NCBI RefSeq assembly: GCF_009789555.1
Contig: NZ_CP046902.1
Coordinates: forward strand, 2,930,001-2,994,000
Origin: Stutzerimonas stutzeri
GTDB lineage: Bacteria; Pseudomonadota; Gammaproteobacteria; Pseudomonadales; Pseudomonadaceae
Length of the DNA stretch: 64,000 nucleotides
Direction of reading: 5' to 3'
A program made the translations under genes and the position numbers. Below are positions 8,653 through 16,202 of the stretch, piece by piece. Each line of letters begins with the position of its first letter. The stretch's first letter is position 1. Under the pieces are notes generated by a model. That model was not told the DNA's origin and did not search any database. It saw nothing but the letters and a program-made list of their open reading frames with translations.

Positions 8653-10134
8653 TCAGGACCAGTCTTCCGGCGCGTCGAGGGGCATCCGCCTGTTGGCGCT
8701 TGACGCTCGATCATTGGCCCGCGCCCAACCACCGCCCAGCGCCAGGAACAGGTCGACCTGATCCTCTGACAGCTGCGCTTGCGAGGCGGCCAGCACGGCC
8801 TCGGCGGTCGCCAGGGTACGCTCGGTGTCCAGGCTGTCGAGGTAGGCCAGCCGGCCCTCCTGATACAACCGACGGGTCTGGGCCGCGGCGCGGCTGGCGG
8901 CATCGCGGGCATCGCGCAGGGCCTGATGGCGTTGCAGGTCGTGGGCGTATCGGGCCAACAGCGTCTGGGTTTCGCGCAGCGCGTCGAGTACCACCCCATC
9001 GAAGCGGGCAAGGGCCGCGTCGGCACCGGCCTCCATGGCGCGGACGCGGGCGCGGTCGACCCGCGTCGGGATATGCCAGGAGATCGAAGGCCCGAACGCC
9101 CAGCGGCGCGTGATCGGATCGGCGATGTGTTCGAGCATGCCGGTGTAGCCCGCCGACGCGCCCAGGTCGATTTCCGGATACATCATCGCGGTGGCGACGC
9201 CGATGTCGGCAGTGGCCGCTGCGAGCAGGCGTTCAGCCGCACGGACATCGGGACGGCGCTTGAGCAGCGCGGCGCCATCGCCGACCGGGATCGGCTGTCG
9301 CAGACGCGGGGCTTGCTCGCAGGCCGCGACCGGTTCAGGAAGATCGTTCGGCGCACGTCCAAGCAGGGCGGCGAGCTGGTACAGCGCTGCGGACTTCTTC
9401 GATTCGAACGGCGGCAATTCAGCGCGCAGCGCCTGGACCTGAGCCCGCGCGCGGGACACGTCCACTTCATTACCGCGCCCGCCGTCGAACAGCCGCATCG
9501 CTACGTCCAGTTGGCGTCGCTGGATATCCAGCGAGTGCTCGGCAATCGCCAGTTGCGCGCTCGCATGGCACGCCTGGACATAGTTGCGCACAACCGCTGC
9601 CACGACCGTGATGCGTGCGCTTTCGAGCGCCGCGGCATGGGCGTCGGCGTTGGCGCCGGCCGACTCGGCAGCACGTTTCAGCCTGCCGAACAGATCGAGC
9701 TGATAGCCGATCGATAGCCCGACATCGGCGAGGTTCATCACGGGAATCTTTTCCTGCAGCGCCAGCGACTCACTCGACAGCTGGCCGCGGGCGAGGGACC
9801 CGGAACCGCCCACCTCGAGTTCCTGCGCATGGTGGGCCATCTGGAACCCTTGATAGGCGCGACGGAGATTGTGGTAGGCGAGGCGTACATCCGTATTGCG
9901 TGCCAGCGCCTCGCTTACCAGTTGGTCGAGCAGGGGATCTTCGTACAGTGTCCAGCCGTCGACCGGACGCTCGCGCTGCGCGACGTGCGCATTGCCGACC
10001 AGATCGAACGGCGCCTGAGCCTCGGCGCGCTGGATGGCCGCATCGCCGGGCAAGCGATAATCGGGTCCGACGGTGGTGCAGCCGCCAAGCGTGCCTGCCA
10101 GGACCAGTAAGGGGGCCAGGTATCGGTAGCTCAT
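8653..10134 (-). CDS. Outer-membrane efflux lipoprotein (NodT/OprM family)
   Basis: 493 residues from ATG 10132-10134. The lipoprotein signal ends in LAGTLGGC, with the acylated cysteine at about residue 19, followed by TTVGPDYRLP, the usual start of NodT-type outer-membrane factors. Two TolC-like repeats (about residues 60-250 and 260-470) are rich in Ala, Leu, Arg and Gln, with FGPSISWHIP between them. It is the last gene of a four-gene operon and overlaps the HlyD gene by 4 bp. Inferred role: the trimeric outer-membrane exit duct for the FUSC/HlyD pump. A start further upstream is ruled out by the lipobox position. Confidence 0.93.
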   Translation of the reverse strand: MSYRYLAPLLVLAGTLGGCTTVGPDYRLPGDAAIQRAEAQAPFDLVGNAHVAQRERPVDGWTLYEDPLLDQLVSEALARNTDVRLAYHNLRRAYQGFQMAHHAQELEVGGSGSLARGQLSSESLALQEKIPVMNLADVGLSIGYQLDLFGRLKRAAESAGANADAHAAALESARITVVAAVVRNYVQACHASAQLAIAEHSLDIQRRQLDVAMRLFDGGRGNEVDVSRARAQVQALRAELPPFESKKSAALYQLAALLGRAPNDLPEPVAACEQAPRLRQPIPVGDGAALLKRRPDVRAAERLLAAATADIGVATAMMYPEIDLGASAGYTGMLEHIADPITRRWAFGPSISWHIPTRVDRARVRAMEAGADAALARFDGVVLDALRETQTLLARYAHDLQRHQALRDARDAASRAAAQTRRLYQEGRLAYLDSLDTERTLATAEAVLAASQAQLSEDQVDLFLALGGGWARANDRASSANRRMPLDAPEDWS

Positions 10135-11033
10135 GGCGTGGCACGCTCGGTCCGGTCGGACGGTGGCCAGGGCAGTACCGAAAGTGTCGCGGTACGGCCG
10201 ACAATCAGCCGTATGTCGGTCTGTTGATCCTGCTCCAGCACCACCCGTACCGGAATACGTTGGGCCAGTCGCACCCAATTGAAGCTTGGGTTGATGTCCG
10301 GCAGCAGGGAGTTGCCGCGCGCACGGTCGCGGTCTTCGATGCCGGCGGCGATGCTCTGGACATGGCCGCGCAGGTGCTGCGACTCGCCCATGAGTTGAAT
10401 ATCCACCGGTTGCCCGAGATCGATGGCGTTCAGTTTGGTCTCCTCGAAGTAGCCTTCGACGCGCAACGAGCGGGTATCGACGATCGACAGCACGGCGGTT
10501 CCGGTCCTGACATAGTCGCCGACACGCATGGTCTGGTCGCTGAGATAGCCATCGACCGGACTCAGCACGGTGGTGCGCTGCAGGTCGAGGCGGGCGACGC
10601 CGAGCGCGGCTTCCGCGGTTTTCAGCGCGGCTTCGGCACGCTTGACCCGGGTATCGCCGATTTCCACGGTTTCGGCGGCGATCAGGTCCTTCAACACGCG
10701 GTTGCGCCTGGCTTCCCGGCGCGCCTGGTCGAGCTGCGCGCGGCGCTCCAGAACGGTGGCCTCGGCTTCATCGACGGCCAGTTCGAAGCGCGCCTGATCG
10801 ATCACGAACAACACTTGGCCACGAGTTACCTTCTGGTTGTCTCGCACGCGCAGTTCGGTGACCAGGCCGGACACATCGGGCGCCACCTGGATGACGTCGG
10901 CGTGCACGTGGCCGTCGCGGGTCCAGGGCGATTCCATGTAGTAGTCCCAGAGACGCAGGCTAACGACGCAGGCAATGGCGGCGGCCACAAGGGTCAATAC
11001 CACCGAGCCGGTGGCGGGTATCCATTTCTTCAC
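10131..11033 (-). CDS. HlyD-family periplasmic adaptor (AaeA/EmrA-like)
   Basis: 300 residues. It has an N-terminal membrane anchor (about 7-27: VVLTLVAAAIACVVSLRLWDY), a biotinyl-lipoyl-like domain (HVHADVIQVAPDVSGLVTEL), a coiled-coil hairpin (about 85-145) and a beta-barrel ending in RIPVRVVLEQD. The domain order is that of AaeA/EmrA adaptors, which bridge the inner-membrane FUSC protein and the outer-membrane factor. The gene overlaps both neighbours by 4 bp (ATGA), so its expression should be translationally coupled to them. Confidence 0.93.
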   Translation of the reverse strand: MKKWIPATGSVVLTLVAAAIACVVSLRLWDYYMESPWTRDGHVHADVIQVAPDVSGLVTELRVRDNQKVTRGQVLFVIDQARFELAVDEAEATVLERRAQLDQARREARRNRVLKDLIAAETVEIGDTRVKRAEAALKTAEAALGVARLDLQRTTVLSPVDGYLSDQTMRVGDYVRTGTAVLSIVDTRSLRVEGYFEETKLNAIDLGQPVDIQLMGESQHLRGHVQSIAAGIEDRDRARGNSLLPDINPSFNWVRLAQRIPVRVVLEQDQQTDIRLIVGRTATLSVLPWPPSDRTERATP

Positions 11034-11239
11034 AATTGCACTCCCGAAGCCAGGGCAGTCAGGGCGCCCAACACCATGATGTAAAGGGCGAGGTTGAACA
11101 GCGGCGGGTGCCAGACCCAGCGATACACACCCAACCGACCCAGCACGGCGGTGAGCAGGCTTTTAAGCAGGTAGGCGATGAGCATCACCACCAGCAGCAG
11201 CGGGACATAGACGCCATAGATGTCCAGGTGACCGGTCAT
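11030..11239 (-). CDS. DUF1656 small inner-membrane protein (AaeX-like)
   Basis: 69 residues from ATG 11237-11239, overlapping the upstream FUSC gene by 4 bp and the downstream adaptor gene by 4 bp. It has two hydrophobic segments (about 12-32 and 48-66) and an N-terminal MTGHLDIYGVYVP stretch typical of DUF1656/AaeX. This protein regularly sits between FUSC pumps and their HlyD partner. Its precise role is not known; it probably assists assembly or stability of the pump. Confidence 0.88.
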   Translation of the reverse strand: MTGHLDIYGVYVPLLLVVMLIAYLLKSLLTAVLGRLGVYRWVWHPPLFNLALYIMVLGALTALASGVQL

Positions 11240-13281
11240 GCGCAGGCTCCCGTCGGCTCGCACCCGATGGCGGGGCGAGGCATGTCGAAGGTGTTGTCGA
11301 ACAGCGCCAGGCGCAGGCCGTGCAGCGCCTGGCAAGCCTTGTCTGCGACGTGGCCCGGCTCAAGCGCCAGGCGCCGCAGGCTGACATCCAGCACATGGCG
11401 CAGGCGCTCTGGCGCGGGTTCGGGATGGCGAACCTTCGCGCAACGCAGGAAATAGTCACGCGCCTCGAGAAGCACCGGCTGCAGCCACTGCTCGGTGGAC
11501 GCAGGAAGCTGCATTCGCTTGAGCTCCAACAGGCGCAGGCATATCCGCAGCTCACGGGTCGCGTCGTACAGCGCCAGTCCCTTGTCATCGAGCTGACCGA
11601 GGCGCGGCAACAGCTGCGCGGTACGGTCGATGACCAGCGAGGCGGCTTTGTCGTGATTCAATCCGGGCTTGGCCAGCACCCACCGCGACAGGCTGAGCCA
11701 ACCGCTACGGGCCAGCCGGCGCGCCGCCCATTGCGTACCGAACGGCCGGGTCACGCGGGCCCAGATCAGCGCAATGACCACACCGAGCGCAGAGGACAAG
11801 GCCACGTCGGCGAACACGGCAAAATCAGCAGCGTATCGGTCTTCGATAGTCAGTGTGGAGAGCGTCTGCACCGCCAGCAGAATCGTCGTGCCGGCATACT
11901 GCGGGCGACCGGAAAAAGCACCCAGGACAAGCAACGGCGCGGCAAGGAGGATGGCCAGGCTGCCGAAGTCCTGCACGTTGGGCATCAGCGCGAACAGGTA
12001 GACGGCAGCCGCCACGATGGACATCAGGGTGGCCACCAGAAACGATTTGATGAACGGGGCGGGATTGTCCTGGCTGGCGAAAAAACAGCTGGCCACGGTG
12101 GCGATGAACACACCGGTGGCGCCATGCTTCCAGCCAGACAGGTACCACAGCAAACTGACCAACAACACCAGGACCCCGACCGACAGTGCAGTGAACGCCA
12201 GCAAGGGGTAGTCATAATGGCGCGGCGCGCCCATCAGCTGGCGTACCCGATAGCGCAGCACGGGGGGCTGCTCGGGATGTCCTTCGGCGAAGCATTGGTG
12301 CAGCTTCAGGGCATCCTGCCAGAGATCGATCAGACCCCGCACTTGCGAAAGCGCGCTGGCGATGGCCAGCCGTTGCGTCGGGTGGCGGTCGCTCAGTTCG
12401 GTTTGTAGCGGCCAGCTGCGGCGCTCGAGCTGCCCGGCGTCCGTTTGCGCATCCTCATCCTGAATCCAGCGATCGACCTGCCGTAGATACTCATCCAGCG
12501 CCGGCAGTGGTCCGGGCAGTTCCTGGCGAAGCTGGCGCAGCGCATCGCCCATGGAAATCACTTGCGGTGCGAGCAGCGCGATGCGCGCGCGAAACTCACG
12601 CGCGTGCCGGGCCGGAAGATGGCTGCTGCTGTCGTACTCGAGGTGCACGATCATGCCATCGAGGCCCATCACGTCGATCATCAACTGGTGCAGCCGGCGT
12701 TGATCGATAACCGCAGGCGCCGCTGCGTTGAGTGCCTGACACACCGCCAGGCGAGCATCGCCGAGCAGCGTTGCCATTCGCCCGCCCAGCACCGGCGCAA
12801 TACGGCTGGGCAACAGCACCGCATTGACCAGGCTGGCGCAGACGATGCCCAGCACGATCTCCTCGGAGCGGGCCAGGGCCACATCGAAGATGCCTTGCGG
12901 ATGGTTGACTTCGGCAAAGCTGATCAGCGGCACCGTATAGGCCGCCAGCAGAAAGATGTAACTGCGTGGCGAACGGTCCAGCAGCGACAGGTACAGCAGC
13001 GCGGCCACCCACACGGAAATGACCAGACTCAGCATCACCGGCTGTTGAGCGAACAGCGGCAATATCGCCACCGAAGCGGCGGCGCCGAGCAGTGTGCCGA
13101 GCGCCCGGTAGACCGCCTTCGACCGCGTCGCTCCGGAAAGCGGGTGCGAGACGATATAGACCGAGGCCATCGCCCAGTAAGGGTTGTCCAGCGCCATGGC
13201 GAGGGCAATGTATAGAGCGAGCAGGGCGGCAATCAGCGCTTTGGCTGAGAACAGCCATTCACGCCAGTTGGGCATAGGCAT
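11236..13281 (-). CDS. FUSC-family efflux pump (AaeB/fusaric acid resistance type)
   Basis: 681 residues, the first gene of the efflux operon. Two blocks of about six membrane segments each (about 10-165 and 365-510) are separated and followed by cytoplasmic domains, as in AaeB and the fusaric acid resistance proteins. NPYWAMASVYIVSHPLSGATRSKAVYRALGTLLGA is split here only to note the family start at residues 30-60. Known relatives export aromatic carboxylic acids such as p-hydroxybenzoate. The start has two possible ATGs three codons apart (MPMPNW). Together with the three downstream genes it forms a complete tripartite system, and the divergent AraC-type gene is its likely regulator. Confidence 0.92.
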   Translation of the reverse strand: MPMPNWREWLFSAKALIAALLALYIALAMALDNPYWAMASVYIVSHPLSGATRSKAVYRALGTLLGAAASVAILPLFAQQPVMLSLVISVWVAALLYLSLLDRSPRSYIFLLAAYTVPLISFAEVNHPQGIFDVALARSEEIVLGIVCASLVNAVLLPSRIAPVLGGRMATLLGDARLAVCQALNAAAPAVIDQRRLHQLMIDVMGLDGMIVHLEYDSSSHLPARHAREFRARIALLAPQVISMGDALRQLRQELPGPLPALDEYLRQVDRWIQDEDAQTDAGQLERRSWPLQTELSDRHPTQRLAIASALSQVRGLIDLWQDALKLHQCFAEGHPEQPPVLRYRVRQLMGAPRHYDYPLLAFTALSVGVLVLLVSLLWYLSGWKHGATGVFIATVASCFFASQDNPAPFIKSFLVATLMSIVAAAVYLFALMPNVQDFGSLAILLAAPLLVLGAFSGRPQYAGTTILLAVQTLSTLTIEDRYAADFAVFADVALSSALGVVIALIWARVTRPFGTQWAARRLARSGWLSLSRWVLAKPGLNHDKAASLVIDRTAQLLPRLGQLDDKGLALYDATRELRICLRLLELKRMQLPASTEQWLQPVLLEARDYFLRCAKVRHPEPAPERLRHVLDVSLRRLALEPGHVADKACQALHGLRLALFDNTFDMPRPAIGCEPTGACA

Positions 13282-13345
13282 AAGTATTCATTTTTCTTGG
13301 AGCGATGACGGCGATGGGAATAGCGGACGTCATGGAGATCACAAC

Positions 13346-13405
13346 TTGTTACATTTAACGCCAACACGATGTGACAAATCGAACAACCAATAGGACAATT
13401 CGAAC
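13346..13405. promoter_or_regulatory. Candidate operator: phased direct repeat and inverted repeat
   Basis: Between the divergent efflux operon and the AraC-type gene lie two 12-bp direct repeats, GACAAATCGAAC (13373-13384) and GACAATTCGAAC (13394-13405). They differ at one base and are spaced 21 bp start to start, two helical turns. Just left is an inverted repeat, TTGTTACAT (13346-13354) and ATGTGACAA (13369-13377), with one mismatch. AraC-family activators typically bind direct repeats about 21 bp apart, so this is the probable binding site of the adjacent regulator. Confidence 0.55.
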
Positions 13406-13468
13406 TTTCCAATTCCGTGGCTGCGTGGCGGCCCGGTTGTTTCAGGCTGTCCGGCCCGTCGAGAAGCG

Positions 13469-14383
13469 ATGAAGCGAATTCCCAACTACGGCCTCTATGG
13501 CGAGACCGCGCAGCCCGGCTGGCGCGACCTGCTGCACTGCGAATGGATCAACGATCGCAGTGAGCGATACCAGTGGGAAATCAAACCGCACCAGCATGAT
13601 GCGCTGCTGCAGTTGTTCTATATCCGCAGCGGTGGCGGCGAGGTTTCGCTGGAGAATCAACGTCTGTCGTTCGCCGGTCCGAGCATCCTGGTGCTGCCGA
13701 GCCGCACCGTGCATGCGTTCAGCTATCACCGTGACACGGACGGTCCAATCATCACCGCAGCGCAGCGCCCGCTGGAGTCGATGGCGCGAATCGTCGCGCC
13801 AGGGCTGCTGGGCTTTCTCCAGCGTCCAAGTGTCGTGCCGTTGCCCTGGCTGGCCGATGGCAGCGAACCGATCTGGCCCCTGCTTGAGCTGATCCAGGCC
13901 GAGGCACGGGGCCAGGCACGGGGCAACGTTGCGGCAGGCCACGCATTGTTGCTGGCTCTGCTGATTCATGTGGCGCGGCTGGATGCATCCATCATTACGA
14001 CGTCCCGGCCTCGACCGGGCAAGAATCGGCGCGCGGCCGTATTGAGGCGGTTTCGCGAGCTAGTGGACCAGCAATTTCGCAACCACTGGACGCTGGGGCG
14101 CTATAGCGAAGCCCTGGGGACGACCACGGCGACCCTCGGCCGTGTCTGTCGCGAAGAGGCCGGCGTCGCCCCCAGCGCGATCATCAGCGAGCGCATCGTT
14201 CGCGAGGCACAGCGCCAACTCGCCTACACCAGCCTGCACATCCAGCAGATCGCGCACGACCTGGGTTTTGCCGATACCGCATATTTCAGTCGTTTTTTTC
14301 GCAAACAGGCCGGGTTGAAACCCAGCGAGTTCCGAAGCGCGTTCCAACGAGGTGATCGAGCTGGCGTTCCGGTACGCGGCTGA
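13469..14383 (+). CDS. AraC-family transcriptional regulator
   Basis: 304 residues. An N-terminal cupin sensing domain (about 25-110: KPHQHDALLQLFYIRSGGGE, then LVLPSRTVHAF) is followed by a C-terminal double HTH (about 195-295: LQIAHDLGFAD-like LHIQQIAHDLGFADTAYFSR). It is divergent from the efflux operon with about 190 bp between the starts. The cupin/HTH arrangement resembles PobR-type activators that sense aromatic acids, which fits a nearby AaeB-like aromatic acid pump. Effector identity is inference. Confidence 0.9.
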   Translation: MKRIPNYGLYGETAQPGWRDLLHCEWINDRSERYQWEIKPHQHDALLQLFYIRSGGGEVSLENQRLSFAGPSILVLPSRTVHAFSYHRDTDGPIITAAQRPLESMARIVAPGLLGFLQRPSVVPLPWLADGSEPIWPLLELIQAEARGQARGNVAAGHALLLALLIHVARLDASIITTSRPRPGKNRRAAVLRRFRELVDQQFRNHWTLGRYSEALGTTTATLGRVCREEAGVAPSAIISERIVREAQRQLAYTSLHIQQIAHDLGFADTAYFSRFFRKQAGLKPSEFRSAFQRGDRAGVPVRG

Positions 14384-14933
14384 GACCGTAGCGGCGCGCC
14401 GACCGGTCTGCGGCGCGGCATCTGGCGACGAGCTGACGGTTCGCTCCGCCTGTCGAGGCCCTTGCGGCACCGTTCGTCAGGCGGCTTCGCGGCAGGTGTT
14501 ACAAACCAGAGCTAATCCAATTCGCGTCAGGAACGATTGGCGGGGTTAATTGTCTGGCGTCTCGCTTGTTAAGGACGCCTATCGCCCGAAGAAAAACGAA
14601 ACGGCTCTTTCGTCTCGATTCCATTCATTCGAATTCCCACATTTTACATGGGGTTACCGGTAGACCTGGCAGTTGCCGGTCGTTTCGGTGTGCAAAGAAG
14701 GTCGTACCTGCTCGGTAATTAATCTTTATCTCAATGCATATAACGAAACGGCAAATCGCAGCGCGATTTAAATCGCGTTCTGGCTGCACATAGTTCGTCC
14801 GATAGTTTTTTTGGACTTGCACTCGCAAGGAAGGCTTTCCATAGTTCCGTCCAAGGCGAACGACGATGCTAAAGCTGAAAGTGCGAACCTGACTCGGCGA
14901 CTGATCGCTCTGTCTAACAGTGGAAGTTTGTTT
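14384..14933. promoter_or_regulatory. Long leader/promoter region of the polysaccharide locus
   Basis: 550 bp without a credible gene, clearly richer in A/T than its surroundings from about 14540 on. It holds a perfect 16-bp palindrome CGCGATTTAAATCGCG (14762-14777) about 155 bp before the rfaH-like start codon, a plausible operator. A T-run at 14807-14813 follows. No promoter hexamers could be assigned with certainty. Confidence 0.4.
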
Positions 14934-15446
14934 ATGAATGACATCGCACAACTGCCTGGTAGTGCCTGGTTCCTGGTTCATTGCAAATCCAGGCAAGAAC
15001 GTAGAGCGTTGGCAAATCTGACCGAGCAGGGATACGTTTGTTATCTCCCGCATATCTGCATCGCAAGGAAATCGAGCGCTGCGGACCCTTCGATACACAA
15101 GGACCAGGCGCTGTTTCCCGGCTACCTGTTCGTCCGTCTCACCCCAGACTCAAACTGGCACAGCCTGCGCTGTACACGCGGCGTGCTTCGCGTCGTAGGG
15201 TTCAATAACAGGCCCTACTCCATAGACGATGCGCTTATCGAGCAGATCAAGTACCGCTGCGGTGATCATAAACCGCTCGAGCCGGGTGACAAGGTCCAGG
15301 TGAGGTTGGGCGTAAGCGCCGGTATCGATGCGATATTCCTGACGGCGGACGGAGCGGAGCGCGCGGTCCTGTTGGTGAAACTTCTTAACCAGGAATGTCG
15401 GCTGAGCGTCGACAGTACGTTGATCGAGCCTGTGCTGTATCCCTGA
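14934..15446 (+). CDS. rfaH: RfaH-like transcription antiterminator (NusG paralogue)
   Basis: 170 residues from ATG 14934. The NGN domain (about 10-105) has WFLVHCKSRQERRA, ALFPGYLFVRL and CTRGVLRVVGFNNRP. The KOW part follows with PGDKVQV, IDAIFLTADGAERAVLLVKL and NQECRLSVDSTLIEP. The last stretches follow RfaH (AIFTEPDGEARSMLLLNLI) rather than housekeeping NusG. Known role: RfaH is recruited to RNA polymerase at an ops element in the non-template strand and suppresses pausing and Rho termination across long surface-polysaccharide operons. It is the first gene of the cluster, and an ops-like element follows 80 bp downstream, so it probably acts locally on this operon. Confidence 0.88.
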   Translation: MNDIAQLPGSAWFLVHCKSRQERRALANLTEQGYVCYLPHICIARKSSAADPSIHKDQALFPGYLFVRLTPDSNWHSLRCTRGVLRVVGFNNRPYSIDDALIEQIKYRCGDHKPLEPGDKVQVRLGVSAGIDAIFLTADGAERAVLLVKLLNQECRLSVDSTLIEPVLYP

Positions 15447-15506
15447 TAAAGCGACACGCAGCAGTAATTTTTACGATGTCGGTAGTTTGCAGTAGTTCTG
15501 TTTCGA

Positions 15507-15540
15507 GTAGCTGGGTGGCGATTCAGGGCGGGAGCGTGGT
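15507..15540 (+). promoter_or_regulatory. JUMPStart/ops-like element
   Basis: GGCGGGAGCGTG at 15527-15538 matches the RfaH ops core GGCGGTAGCGTG at 11 of 12 positions. It is preceded by CAG (15524-15526) and by GTAGCTG (15507-15513), the other recognisable block of enterobacterial JUMPStart sequences, at nearly the same distance. It lies in the 170-bp untranslated gap between the rfaH-like gene and the export gene, exactly where an ops element must sit to load the factor before the long operon. Confidence 0.6.
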
Positions 15541-15616
15541 TGAACAAAACGGCAGGCCGAGCGTTACCAGAGCCAACAGTAGCCGTTAGCGCGTAATTAC
15601 AAGGAGGAGGGCGGCC

Positions 15617-16156
15617 ATGTCGATCCGTCTGATGTGGGCTTTGTTCATATTACCTATATCGCTTTTGGGCACATCGGTAGCGGCTCAGGATATATCCCAA
15701 TACCGTATGTCGGCGGGCGATGTCATTAGCATCCGAGTACTCGGCGAGCCGGATCTGACGTTCGAAGAACTCCGTCTGACCGACGCGGGCTCGTTTTCTT
15801 ACCCGTTCATCGGCGAAGTAAAGGCGAAGGGAAAGACCGTCGCGCAAATCGAAGAACTATTACTGACCGCATTGAAGGGTAAGTATCTGGTCAGCCCTCG
15901 GGTTTCGGTCAATGTGCTGGAGTATCGCCATTTCTACATCATTGGCGAGGTCAAGCTGCCTGGCGGATACCCCTATCAGCCAGGCTTGACCCTGCGTCGC
16001 GCCGCCGCGCTCGCCGGCGGGTTGACCGAACGGGCCTCGGCAAAGCGCATCACCATCATCCGGGATCTGGACCCTGCCCAGGGGCCTGTCGAAGCCTCGA
16101 TGGATACGCCTGTCCTGCCGGGCGATACGGTGACCATCGAAGAAGGATTTTTCTGA
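15617..16156 (+). CDS. Polysaccharide export protein (Wza/Poly_export-SLBB family)
   Basis: 179 residues, with a near-ideal ribosome site AAGGAGGAGG 6-7 nt before ATG 15617. It has a Sec signal peptide (about 1-23, ending VAAQ) with no lipobox cysteine. The Poly_export domain (about 25-100: YRMSAGDVISIRVLGEPDL, then YPFIGEVKAKG) precedes one SLBB domain (about 105-170: FYIIGEVKLPGGYPYQPGLT). It is short for Wza (about 380 residues): it has a single SLBB and lacks the C-terminal outer-membrane helix, as in the short exporters of other pseudomonad clusters. Inferred role: periplasmic/outer-membrane part of polysaccharide export with the BY-kinase encoded next. Confidence 0.9.
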   Translation: MSIRLMWALFILPISLLGTSVAAQDISQYRMSAGDVISIRVLGEPDLTFEELRLTDAGSFSYPFIGEVKAKGKTVAQIEELLLTALKGKYLVSPRVSVNVLEYRHFYIIGEVKLPGGYPYQPGLTLRRAAALAGGLTERASAKRITIIRDLDPAQGPVEASMDTPVLPGDTVTIEEGFF

Positions 16157-16202
16157 TGTGCATGAGCGCAAGTGGTGAGTTTCCTTATCCAGCGAGGCCG
16201 CT

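Noticed and set aside
14625..15098. Leftward open frame across the polysaccharide leader
   Set aside because: Overlaps the start of the rfaH-like gene in antisense and resembles no protein.
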